NCBI GenBank assembly: GCA_012845835.1
Contig: JABAKD010000035.1
Span: 186,001 to 250,000, forward strand
DNA length: 64,000 nucleotides
Origin: Undaria pinnatifida
Taxonomy: Eukaryota; Sar; Phaeophyceae; Laminariales; Alariaceae
Direction of reading: 5' to 3'
Shown here piece after piece: positions 44,101-54,996 of the stretch (within the stretch, counting starts at the first letter, position 1; each line of letters starts with the position of its first letter). Position numbers and translations under genes: made by a program. The notes below the pieces were generated by a model that saw only the letters and a list, made by a program, of their open reading frames with translations, was not told the origin of the DNA and did not search any database.

Positions 44101-44538
44101 TGGTTAGGTCTTGATAGCTCGGGTGCGGCGTAGTGACTCGACGCCAAAATTGCCGATGACGTGGACTGGGCCGTGGCGTGTGCTGGTCGCTCAACGATCG
44201 CATGCGTGCAGAATATTGTATATGGGGAAGTCCGAGACGTTCATGTTGCTCGGATGCGTTTTTATGCGAATGCTGATCTTGAGATCACTGCCGAGTTAAA
44301 AGAGGTTTTTCAACATGTTTTCAAGCAAGGAGAGCTTGAGATGGCAGCAATTGTGAATTTGGCGACAGTGTAGGAAGGATCTGGCTTTGAGGTGGAAGCA
44401 GAGTGGGCTGGATTTGACACGGAAGAGAATACGTGGGAGGACCTAGCGAAGATATGGGGCGCGGCTCCTCAATTTGTGAAGTCGGAATTGCGTAAGTTAA
44501 GACTAAAACGGGGAGTGAGGACGAAGCTGAAGCGGTAA
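44101..44538 (+). pseudogene. G2 integrase C-terminus and chromodomain
   Basis: After the stop at 44,100 the text LPMTWTGPWRVLV (GPY/F-like) is in one frame and IVYGEVRDVHVARMRFYANA, then ELKEVFQHVFKQGELEMA, in another. Past a TAG (44,371-44,373) the frame reads GFEVEAEWAGFDTEENTWED, a good chromodomain match (hydrophobic strand, W-x-GF, then TWE). It ends KLKR at 44,538. Chromodomains of chromoviruses bind methylated histone H3 and guide integration. Confidence 0.75.
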
Positions 44539-45069
44539 TGTGGTATTACGCTGTGAGTTATCTGCGGTTTTCGCGTGCCTTGAGCGAAAACCGTCCTGGA
44601 ATGGTTTTTGACGGTATTATTTTGCTGAGTGCATGAGTTTGTGGTATAATTGTGGATGAAAGCGGATGATACTATTAATGTTCGTGTAGTCGTAAAAGGG
44701 TTCTTACGATGTTTATATTTTGGTCGGCGGGTTTTTAGATGGGTTTCTGTTTGGCTTGCCGCTTATATAAGTATGTTTTTTGGAGCTTGCGTTTGAAATA
44801 ATATACGAAATAATGTACCTATTTATTGGTGATATTGCGATGTTTTAACGCATGATTTGTGCATGGTGATCGTGTGTGCATGTTTTTGTGAAGTATTGTA
44901 ATGCTTCATGACTCGGAATCATTGGGTATGGTATCTAGATGTATGTGGTCGTTTATCATTCAAAAACGACATGTGTGTTTTCTTTGATGTTGCTTATGTA
45001 GCTGGTGCTCACTTTTGATCAAAGCTTGTTCATGAACTACTTCGAGTAGGAACGCGCTTTCGGGGGCAT
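44539..45069 (+). other. G2 3' non-coding region
   Basis: T/G-rich with no coding signal. A G run (cgggggcat) just before the LTR is the likely polypurine tract. Confidence 0.6.
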
Positions 45070-45397
45070 TGGACAGTGGAGCACCAGAGAGCGTGTAGTG
45101 CTGGTGGTAAGATATGACCTGATCTTTTTGGTGGTGATTGACTGTTGAGGATCTGATGCGGTGTGTGCACGTTATTTTGAACTAAAGACAGTAGGGGTTT
45201 CTACTTATCCTCTTCTGGATTCTGATAAGGGGATTCGGGGATGAAGTTGAGATCGCTTGTTTTCGTGTGTTCGGAGCTAATATAACAACTTCTCTCTCCT
45301 TTCCTAGCACCTGAATGGTGCTGACCAGCCTCCCTCAGGCCAAGGGGGGATACCTTCTGGTCAAGTATACCTTGCCTAGCTCAAGGCGTATCTACAA
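45070..45397 (+). repeat. 3' LTR of G2
   Basis: Starts tggacagtggagcacc and ends tctacaa. It is collinear with the 5' LTR with roughly one difference per 12-15 bases, so the insertion is not recent. Confidence 0.9.
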
Positions 45398-45917
45398 CCC
45401 CCGACCGCATACTTAAAAAGGACGCGAGCCATTCTCTAACCAAACATTGTTCAACATTATTATATTCGGAGATGAAGTTAAGATCGCTTGTTTTCTTGTG
45501 TTCGGAGCTAATATAACAACTTCTCTCTCCTTTCCTAGCACCTGGATGGTGCTGACCAGCCTCCTTCAGGGCAAGGGGGGATACCTTCTGGTCAAGTAGA
45601 CCTTGCCTAGCTCAAGGCTTGTCTACAACCCCCGACCGCATACGTAAAAAGGACGCAAGCCATTCTCTAACCACACATTGTTCAACATTATTATATTCGG
45701 GGATGAAGTTAAGATCGCTTGTTTTCTTGTGTTCGGAGCTAATATAACAACTTCTCTCTCCTTTCCTAGCACCTGAATGGTGCTGACCAGCCCCCCTCAG
45801 GCAAAGGAGGGGTACTTTCTGGTCAAGTAGACCTTGCCTAGCTCAAGGCTTGTCTACAACCCCAGACCGCACACTTAAAATGGACGCAAGCCACTCTTTA
45901 ACCACACATTGTTTAAC
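45233..45917 (+). repeat. 231-bp tandem array spanning the LTR/flank junction
   Basis: attcggrgatgaagtt starts at 45,233, 45,464 and 45,695, exactly 231 bp apart. Each unit carries the last 165 bp of the LTR plus 66 bp of the tRNA-like flank (gaccgcatacttaaaa ... accacacattgttcaac). Confidence 0.9.
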
Positions 45918-46229
45918 GGTCATTGCAGTCGGTCATTGCAGTCGGTCATCGCAGAGGGATGCGAAGCTGCGACCTTCCACCATTAACGAACGCATGTCAA
46001 ATTGCTGAGACGTAAAAACAACACATGATGCACACAACAAAAAATGAACGGAGGGGTGATTCGACACAACGACCTTCCAACCACAACTGTTCAACAACAC
46101 AGGTTTGAGCCACTCGACACTTAAATATACAACCTCAAACTGGTGTAGATTTGTATGCATGCGTAGAAACTTGAAATTAGAGTACACATTTCGTCAAAAA
46201 AACGAAACTATTAATAGTCCTCGGTCTCG
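45918..46229. other. Short spacer, nothing recognised
   Basis: Three short direct repeats of cggtcattgcagt at 45,917-45,950, otherwise single-copy-like. Confidence 0.4.
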
Positions 46230-46405
46230 AAACACGACAAGAGCACGTCCGAGGCCACCCCCGGCAGGGTCGGGAGGGGCGAGCAAGGCGAGGCACATGC
46301 AGAAAACAGCGCGGCGAGAGGTGGACCTCGGCTCGAGTTACTTCGAACATGGCTCTAGACCGGGTCTAAGTCGGACCCTTTGGCTGCTCTCGCGCAAGCA
46401 CCAAC
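46230..46405 (+). repeat. Family A head segment, copy 2
   Basis: ggccacccccggcagggtcg, gcgagcaaggcgaggcac, cggctcgagttacttcga and ctgctctcgcgcaagcacc match 36,800-36,975 in the same orientation. Confidence 0.75.
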
Positions 46406-46417
46406 ATACTTATACAT

Positions 46418-48600
46418 ATACAAGGTTCCCCTCCGGGAAGTAAGCGCCTAGGGGAGTGGCGCAAAGACACGTTGTTTTCACTACCGGACGCAATGACCAT
46501 TTTCTTTTGTAAATCATAAAAAAAAGTTGCCCGGGAAAATAATGAATTCGCATTTTACTCGCACAGTACTTCTTGGGTGTACTCAATAGCAGTACTTTTA
46601 GCACTTTTTGGGTATGCTCGACATAGACGTGCCCACGACCGATCTGTTCTTGAGAAAATATACACAGCACTACTTGATAACACACAAAACTTTTACACCG
46701 TGTGATATGTATGATTTCGAGAAGAGCGTCACAATTCGAACGCCAGCCCAGGGACCGCCAGGAAGCGAGAAGGGGCACGTGTGGCGTGGGATGCGGCACG
46801 TATTGAGAACGAGGGAGCAAGAGGACAATAACACGTGACATTTGCTAAAAAGAAAAAAATCGCGGCCGTAAAGAGGGTATAGAGCACGCGCACACACATG
46901 GTCCTACCTGTAAAGTTTTGCTCTCCGCACGTTGTGTGCTGTCTGCCATCTGCGATCTTCGCAAAAACCACATAAAAAATACTCGTTAAAGAACTGCCTC
47001 TGTGGACGTAAATGTACAAGGATGGGTTGGTATCTAAATTATTACTATTACAAAGGTCCCAATGTTTCCGCATCGATGGACACGCGCACCCAGAGCGGCA
47101 GCACAGCAGAAACGTATGGTATGGTGGGGTGACACATTATGACAGGCTCCGACACAAGCAACTCGCCGCAGCATAGCGAGGACACGCCAAGCGCACATAA
47201 ATGGTGTCACCTGCCACTGCTGCTGTGCGGCAGGGTTGTAGCGTTGTGTTCTCCGCAGGTTGTCTGCTGTCTGTCATCTGTGATCTTAAATAGTGTTGCC
47301 TACCGCTGCTGCTGTGGGGTAAAGTTCTAGCGTTGTGCTCTCTTGGTATGGCACGATATCATATACCTAGTACGAAGCACACCAACATGAACATGAATAT
47401 AAGAATCGTTTGAGTACTAATATGATATTCAAACGATCCTTACACTTTACGCCGGCATGTCACTTGACACTTGGCGGAAGCAGCAGTAACAGCAGCAGCG
47501 AGAGGTAGTGGCGTATAAGCGGGTAGAGCATCGCAGGCTAGCGTTGTGCTCTCCGCATGTTGTCTGCTGTCTGTCATCTGCGAACTTACATAAATGATGA
47601 TGATGCCTACCGCTGCTGCTGTGCGGCAGAGTTGTAGTGTTGTGCTCTCTTGGTATGGTACGATATCATATAAGAAGCACACCAACATGAACATAAATAT
47701 AAGGACCATTTGAGTGCTAATGTGATATTCAAACGATCCTTACACTTTACGCTGGCATGTCACTTGACAGAGGCAACAGAAGCAGCAGCAGCGAGAGGTA
47801 GTAGCGTATACTGGTAGGCCGGTAGAGCATCGCAGGCTCCGATCAAAGTAAGCACCTACTACAACAGCAGCCACACGCGCATAGACTTGCAGGCTGCTGC
47901 TGCCAGGGGGCTGGACTGCTGCTGGGCGCTGTGCGGCAGAGTTGTGACGTTGTGCTTTCTTGGTATGGTACGATATCATATAAAAAGCACACCAACATGA
48001 ACATAAACGTAAGGACCGTGTGAGTACAAATGTGATATTCAAACGATCCTTACACTTTACGCCGGCATGTCACTTGACAGAAGCAGCAGCAGCAGCGAGA
48101 GGTAGTGGCGTATAGGCGGGTAGAGCATCGCAGGCTCCGATCAAAGTAATCACCTGCTACAACAGCAGCTACACGCGCATAGAGTCGCAGGTTGCTGCTG
48201 CTGCTAGGGGGCTGGACTGCTGCTGGGCGGCAGGATCGTAGCGTGGTGCTCTGTGCAAAAATAGGGAAATCTATGTGTACTCTTTACGAGCAGAAAACTC
48301 GGTTCGCATCCAAGTCGTACGTGCCTACCCGGGGATAGGGGATGCAGAAAATCAATCCCCGGGGATGTTGCGGAAACCCATGGATTTGCCTCAAATGTGT
48401 CCAAGGCCAAAAGTTGAAAATGCTTGCCACGCGCGACACACTGCACGAATCGCGCCAAAACCTCCGGCATCGTGACCTCGACGGTCGAATTGTGCCACCC
48501 CATCCGACGTTTCGGACAAGGATGCGAGCACGAAGAGATATGCCTGAAAATAAAAAAAATGACAAGTATTCGTATACATACAAGGTTCCCTTCGGGATAT
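46418..48600 (-). repeat. Family A body, copy 2 (inverted relative to copy 1)
   Basis: The reverse complement matches 37,066-38,892. Both ends carry the same motif in direct orientation (atacaaggttcccctccggg at 46,421 and atacaaggttcccttcggg at 48,576). The same motif is found inverted at 52,826-52,848. Confidence 0.75.
47284..48240 (+). repeat. About 310-bp tandem, three copies with a palindrome
   Basis: ttggtatggtacgatatcat occurs at about 47,344, 47,650 and 47,959. Each unit has an imperfect palindrome (aagga-c-ntttgagt ... atattcaaacgatcctt) and a cagcagcagcgagaggtag block. Confidence 0.85.
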
Positions 48601-48849
48601 GTGTAACGTGAAATCCTGGGGGCGTCGCAAGGCGAAAAGGGAGCCACAGGTAACGTATCGAATAACTAGACGTGTCACACACATGTATACTACACACAAT
48701 GGGACGATCGAATGAGCGAGCGCGCAGACGATGGACGATTGCACGGATTGTAACTGACCGCACATCATAATGTCGTATACACACCACAACAGGCACACAC
48801 ACATACACGCCCACCACACACATGCGTACACAGACGCACACGCACGCAC

Positions 48850-50229
48850 TCCAAACGGCCCTGATATAGCGTCCTCATCCTCGTCCCTAGAGCAAGAGAA
48901 ACCTAACCTTGTGGACGGAAATATAAGGACCGATTGGTAGGCGTCTTGTTTTCTAATAGTTTACTATATTTACGTCCAATATAGGTATCTTGCAGCAGCA
49001 CGCCGAGATTTTTTTGTTTTCATGGAGGCACCAGGTGCCCCATCCGCAGCCACCCTCTCTCGGCCGATGCCGGCCAAGTTGCGCCCGAAATCGGCAGCCC
49101 CGACCCCTCGAAGTCGAGGAGGCCCGGCCCCCGTCGCGTGTTCACCAGGCGCACACGGTCCAAGGCAGCTATCACGGTACCCGAAGAAGCCAACCAAACG
49201 TTGCGTATCTGTTCACAGTTTCTTTCTGGGTTAAAATATAGGGTACGTGAACCATTGGACATGATTATTGTATTGTTCCTTGTATTCCCGGCCCACACGG
49301 CATACCAAGCGAGAGAACAGGGCATATTTCGGCGCACGATATACCTCTGTCTGCACCCTGCTCGCCGCCGCGAGGGATATGGCGCTCGGCAGAGGTGTAC
49401 TGCTGCTTCTGTATATTGCTCCAGCTGCTGCAGTTGTGCTGCGGTTACTGCTGCTGCTGTTGTGCTGCGGCTACTGCTGCGGCTGGTACTTCTCTACTGC
49501 AGCAATTGCTGAGAGGGTGTGATAAAACAGAGCAGGTGATTCGAGACTGGGTGATGGTAGCGGGGCATTCTTTTACAAAACGAAAAAGAAAAAAAAATGT
49601 ACAAGTTTATCAGAATTTGTGAAAACATTTTGGGTGTTCGACCTCCCTCTCCAGTACACAGCTGTGGTAATTGTACATGTGCGAACGCACTTCAAACGGC
49701 CCTTTCATATACCGTCCTCGTTCCTGGGGCAAGAGAAACCTATCATTTGTGGACGGTAATACATGGACCGATTGGTAGGCGTCTTGCACTTATAAGAGGT
49801 TGTTATATTTACGTCCAATCTAGGTATCTTGCAGCAGCACCCCAAGATTTTTTTGTTTTCATGGAGGAGCCAGGTGCCCCATCCCCAGCCACCCTCTCTC
49901 GGCCGATGCCGGCCAAGTTGCGCCCGGAATCGGCAGCCCCGACCCCTCGAAGTCGAGGAGGCCCGGCCCCCGTCGCGTGTTCACCAGGCGCATACGGTCC
50001 AAGGCAGCTATCACGGTACCCGAAGAAGCCAACCAAACGTTGCGTATCTGTTCACATGTTCTTTCTGGCCGAAAATATAGAGGGCGTTTACCATTTGATA
50101 CGATTATTGTATTGTTCCTTATATTACCGGCCGACACGGCATACCAAGCGCGAGAGCAGGGCCCATTTCAGCGTATGATACATCCCTGTCTGCACCCTGT
50201 TTCCCGCCGCGAGAAATATGGCGCTCGTC
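48850..50229 (+). repeat. 839-bp tandem duplication
   Basis: Text from caaacggccctgatatagcg through tgtggacggaaatataagga, gtaggtatcttgcagcagca-like text and a GC-rich 200-bp block is repeated. The block's ATG lies at 49,022 and 49,861, 839 bp apart. Both copies have a 70-codon frame (MEAPGAPS/MEEPGAPS ...). The four changed codons in its first 46 codons are all amino-acid changing, so I do not call it a gene. Confidence 0.85.
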
Positions 50230-51539
50230 AGATGTGTACTGCTGCTGCTGTATATTGCTCCAGCTGCTCCTGTTGTGCTGGGATCACTGCTGCGGCTACT
50301 GCTGCTTTTCCTGCTGCAGCTACTGAAAGGGTCTGACAAAAACAGAGCAGGCGAATCGAGACTGGGCAGGTAGCGGGTCATTTTTTACGAAACAAAACAA
50401 AAAAGAACAAAAAAAAAAAAGTTTCTCAAAAAATGTAAAACAATTTGCAATTGGGGGTGTTCCAAGTGACCTGCTCGTCTCGGGGAGGCGGAGCGCAATC
50501 TCTTGCCATATAGAGCCAGCCCAGCGACGTTTAATGCGCGAGCACCGCCACGAAGCTCGGCCGAGATCCAGGCATGCTTCATAATGTACCCATGGCAGCC
50601 TAGCTTGCCCCGCGGACAAAAGTGCGAGAAGAAACCCCCGGCAGCCGGAGAGCAGCGAGCCAAAAAAAACGAAGATGATAGTTTACATATACATCTATAT
50701 ATCACCCTTGACAATAGGCAATGGCCACTGCAACAACTTTATAATATGGCGCTATAGACGGGTCTATTGCCGTCGGTAGTGGCTGTCGATTGACTACTTC
50801 CCCAATCTATGGTCGCTGGTAGTGGCTATCGATTACCTACTTCCCTCACATCATGACATCGGTAGTACTAATAGCTATCGATTTGACCACATCCCCAGTC
50901 TACTGTCACTGGTAGCGGCTACCGATTGGGTTTCCCCCGAGCCATTGCGGTTGACAATGTCCATCAATTGTTACCGTTCCCAATATGTCGTCACCGGCAA
51001 TGGCCATCAATGGATAATTCGCGCAACACATTGGAAGCAATGTGCATCGATGGGTCACATGTACATTTTATCGTCGCCGGCAATATATGTATATGTAAAA
51101 TATGATCTTCATTTCTTTTTGGCTCGCTGCCCTCCGGCGGCCGAGTGTTTATTTTCGCACTTTCGGCCGCGGGGCAATATAGCCTGCCATGGGTACATTA
51201 TGAAGCATGTCTGGATCTCGGCCGAGCTCCGTGGCGGCGCTCGGCGCATTAAACGCCGTTCAGCTGGCTCTATTTGGCAAGGGATTGCGTTCCGCCCCCC
51301 TGAGACGAGCAGGTCACTTGGAACACCCCAAACTGTTTTTCAAATGTTGATATTTTGATAAAATGTACAATTTTTTGTTCTTCATTGTTTTGTTCGTACA
51401 AAAATGGCCCGCTACTCAAGTAACCTCAGAAGCAGCACAGCAGCAGGAGCAGCAACAGCCTGGACTACATTAACCTCAGCAGCAGCACAACAGCAGCAGT
51501 AGCAGCAACATACAGCAGTAGTAACAGCAGTACACATGT
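50230..51539. mobile_element. Foldback element with about 460-bp inverted repeats
   Basis: Left arm 50,230-50,702 and right arm 51,082-51,539 are inverted copies. gatgtgtactgctgctgct mirrors the right end, ggggtgttccaagtgacctg mirrors caggtcacttggaacacccc, and catgcttcataatgtaccca mirrors tgggtacattatgaagcatg. The 380-bp centre consists of degenerate units with gtagtggctatcgatt. No transposase is encoded. Confidence 0.8.
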
Positions 51540-52760
51540 GGGTCGGACTAGCGTGGGGTTTGGGGGCGCGCCCCCCTCGGCCGTTTCGGCCCCGGATCTC
51601 GACGTGGGTGCGTGGACATGGGTGCAGACAAGGGTAAACCGGTCTGCGCTCTCCCGCCGCGGAGGCGGCCGCTCAAGGCAGAAGCGAAAGCGTTTGTGGG
51701 CATGGTTGACCCGGTGTGTTTATTTTTCTTTTGCTGGGTAACTAGACGTGTCCGAATGTAAGGATCGTTTTTACTTGAAAAAAATACATATCCCGGTATT
51801 ATATTTCCGGGCAGAGGGGATGCCAGCAGGAGGAGGCTGGGAGGTAGAGGCCGGGAGCAGCCGAGTATTGGAACGAGCGCCACAGGGCACGGCTTGCATC
51901 TCTCCGCGCGGGGACTCACAGGGACATAGAGCGGGGAAAGCTTGGAAGTTGGCACCGAGAGTGGCGAAGGTGGCAGGCATCGCGAGCGCAGCATGCATGC
52001 GAGTTTCGACCAGGCCAAATATCTTTTTTTTTGCAGAGTGGAACCATGGGTACGGTTCAACGATATATAACTCCTTATTAGCGATAGCCAAACTCAGGTA
52101 TGTACACGGTGCTACTGTGGCCAAAACCGGGTACAGTTCTATTTCAGCGTTCGTCACGCGCCCAGGACGCCATCTGGTTGGCTGGGTGGATCGGTTCTAG
52201 GTCTGTTGCTATTATCGTACACACATATCATACACACATATATTTCTGACCACATGCATCAAGTAGTGGTGGGTTCAGGCGGGAACACTATCGACCTAGC
52301 TCTACTTTCTAGGGGGATAAACGAGGAGTACATCAAGGTTTCGGTTCCCCTCAAACACAGTGCCAAAGCGTTGAACACTACTACTTCCAACTCATGGAAA
52401 CTCCTACCACGTACGCCACATATACCGAAATTGTTGCCGCCAACCAATTAATTATCGTACATCCAAGAGCAATTGGCATTGGCTGCTCAACCCTATCCAT
52501 TACCACCAAGTGCAAACACATGTATGTGAACGTACTGTATAGCATCGAGCGTACGGTACACAGGATCCCCTCACCACTAATAGTAATTCGTTTGCGCGTA
52601 CATCAGTACAACGTGCACCCACCCTATCACACTCATTCCCGCTGAGTATTACTCTTTCTTTGGAGCAATGCACCAGCTCATGCCACACGTTTCCTCTAAG
52701 AAGAGCAGTGGGGTTTATCTATGTGAGTACGCGTAACACCAATATTATAGGTGGAAAAGT
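51540..52760. other. Unassigned stretch
   Basis: GC-rich to about 51,980, then AT-rich. No domain recognised in the open frames on either strand. Confidence 0.4.
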
Positions 52761-53070
52761 ATCTATACGGGTGCTACCGGTGTCTTCCTCTTCGCCTGGC
52801 GACGCCCCCGGGATTTCACGTTACCCGCATCCCGAAATGGAACCTTGTACAATACATATAATTATTTTATTTTATTTTATTCGTTTTATAATACAAGAGA
52901 CATTTGGCTTTCATCCCTGCGTTTTCCGAGCCCCAATATCATTGGCCGAGGGTCCCCTCCCCCCGCCCACCTTAGGCCAATCGAAGCGCGAGGCGCGCGC
53001 GGCGGGAGTTGCCCCGCGAGACAACCCCCCCCCCAGTCCCGCCGCACCAGGCGAGAATAGGGCCCCATCC
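52761..53070 (-). repeat. Family A end joined to family B GC-rich tail
   Basis: cgacgcccccgggatttcac ... cgaaatggaaccttgtac is the reverse complement of the family A border at 48,570-48,640. From 52,905 (ggctttcatccctgcgtttt, ccgagccccaatatcattgg) the text is the reverse complement of the family B tail at 27,060-27,200. Confidence 0.65.
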
Positions 53071-53079
53071 TAGGTTCAC

Positions 53080-54090
53080 GATCCTTCCATGTCTCTACAA
53101 CTCCGACACCCCAGGGACGAAAATCGTTCTCCCGGGTTGACATCGCCCGGCAAGATATGGAAACCCCAATCCCGCGGGCCGACCGCTGATAGACTGGGGG
53201 CGTAGAGCGAGGGCAACCCGGGGCCCATCCCCGTTTCAGACATCCTTACATATCTCTATATCTCCGACACCCCGGGGACGAAAATCGTTTCTCTCGGGTC
53301 GACACCGCCCCGCACGGTGTAAAAACGCCAATCCCACGAGCCGATCGCTGATTGGCTCGGGCGCATAGAGCCAAGAAGCCTGGGGAGAATAGGGCCCCAT
53401 CCCCGGTTCAGACATCTTTCCACATCACTGCAACTCCGACACCCCGGGGACAATAATCGAGTTCTCCCGGGTCGACACCGCCCACACGATGTGGAAACCT
53501 TAATCCCACGGGCCGATCGTTGATTGGCTGGGACGCGTAGAGCGAGGGCAACCCAGAGAAGATAGGTCCCCATCCCCGGTTCAGACATGCCTCCATATCT
53601 CTACAACGCCGACACCTCGGGGACGAAAATCGAGTTTTTTCGGGTAGACATCACCCCGCAAGGTGTGGAAACCCCAATCCCGCGGGTCGATCGCTGATTA
53701 GCTTGGGTGCGTAGAGCGAAGTCAACCCGGGGAGGATAGGTTCCTGTCCGCGGCTCAGACATCCTTCCATATCACTGCAACTCCGATACCCCGGTGATGA
53801 AAACGGCAGTCCCCCGGGTCGGCACCACCCCGCACGATGTGGAAAGCCCAATCCCGTTTGCCGATCGCTGATTGGCTCCAGCGCGTAAAGCCAGCGCCAA
53901 CCAGAGAGGATAGGACCCCATGCCCGGATCATAAATCCGTTCGTATCTCTACAACTCCAACACCCCGTGAACGAAAACGATGTTGTCCTAGATCGACACT
54001 GCCTCACAGTGTGGAAACCCCAACGCCGCTGGCAGATCGCTGATTGGTTAGCGCTCGTACATAGAGTCAATGCGATCCGAGGAGGATAGG
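53080..54090 (+). repeat. 170-bp satellite, six copies
   Basis: aactccgacaccccggggac recurs at about 53,098, 53,262, 53,431, 53,602, 53,778 and 53,953. Each unit also has cccgggtcgacaccgcccc, gtggaaaccccaatcccg and cgatcgctgattggct. Confidence 0.9.
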
Positions 54091-54880
54091 AAGGAAGTAA
54101 CGCACAACACTACACCAACACGAAGCCCGCGCTTCCAGTTGACCGGGAAACGACCCGAACAGCAGCAGCACAGGCAGGCACCACAGACAGCACGTCTTTC
54201 ACACATCTTCTAACTGCTCCAGCGAGTCTGGGATGAAAGCCGCGACCCCCCGATACGATGATACCGTGACGAATGCGACTGTTTCCACGGATACCATCTA
54301 CGACCTTCGCTTGGCGCAGCCCAATATTAAATAATAAAGCGTGCGAAGCGCGCTGATTATTGCGCATGTATCGGTAGGCTCTCCCATAATTTATTGTGAT
54401 TGACACTAGCTATCGATACACACCTCGCACAATCAGTTGCGACAGGCAATGGCCATCGATGGGTGTGGTCCATCATTTACTGCAGTCTACAATGTATATC
54501 GATCGACATATTCACCAGTCCATTGCCACACATACAATGTGCTCTGCTGAACGCAGCAATGTGTCTATTGTGTAACGGCAACATAATATATTTTCGTGTA
54601 ACGGCAACATAATATATTGTGACAAAAGAGACATACCGTGACACGCGAAAATGAGCGCATGGCACGGCATATCGTGATCACGTGATGTAATCTATGCCAG
54701 TCAATGAAACAGGGACAGGCGTTTCGATAATATTGAATAAGATCTCCATCGTTTAGGATTTTAAATTTGTGATTTTTCCAACATACCTTATGAGGATGCT
54801 ATGTTTGCTTTAATTTACGCGCCGAGTACGATACGTTGCTTGATATCAGATTTTCGTCTAGACTCCTGCGTTAAGTGTCC
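54091..54880. other. Unassigned stretch
   Basis: 54,205-54,300 matches the minus strand of the 14.7-kb repeat. 54,400-54,640 has tatcgat/atggccatcgatggg-type text like the foldback centre, and a 25-bp duplication (cataatatattttcgtgtaa / 54,590-54,625). Confidence 0.45.
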
Positions 54881-54996
54881 TCATTGCCGGCGGAACCGCA
54901 AAAGGTGACAGTACCAGAGCACGTGTCCACGACGACCACCAAACCCCCGTCATCACGACGAACCACGATCAGCACGGCTCGGCCATTAGACGCCAC

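Larger units (their letters stand above)
39481..45397 (+). mobile_element. Ty3/gypsy chromovirus G2 with both LTRs
   Basis: Two LTRs of about 327 bp bound a 5.3 kb internal region with gag (zinc knuckle), aspartic protease, RT thumb plus RNase H, integrase, GPY/F-like piece and chromodomain in the order expected for chromoviruses. The left flank ends in gaaccc and the right flank restarts (aa)ccccgaccgc. The undisturbed neighbouring unit reads gaaccctcgaccgc, so insertion with a 4-5-bp duplication (accc/aaccc) fits. The RT catalytic core is deleted and several stops are present, so it is non-autonomous. Confidence 0.9.

Noticed and set aside
49022-50178. Paired small genes in the 839-bp duplication
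   Set aside because: All codon differences in the shared frame are replacements and the frames diverge after 66 codons, so there is no sign of purifying selection.
53256-54070. Minus-strand repetitive proteins in the 53-kb region
   Set aside because: The period near 170 bp is not kept in multiples of three between units, so this is satellite DNA, not a repeat protein.
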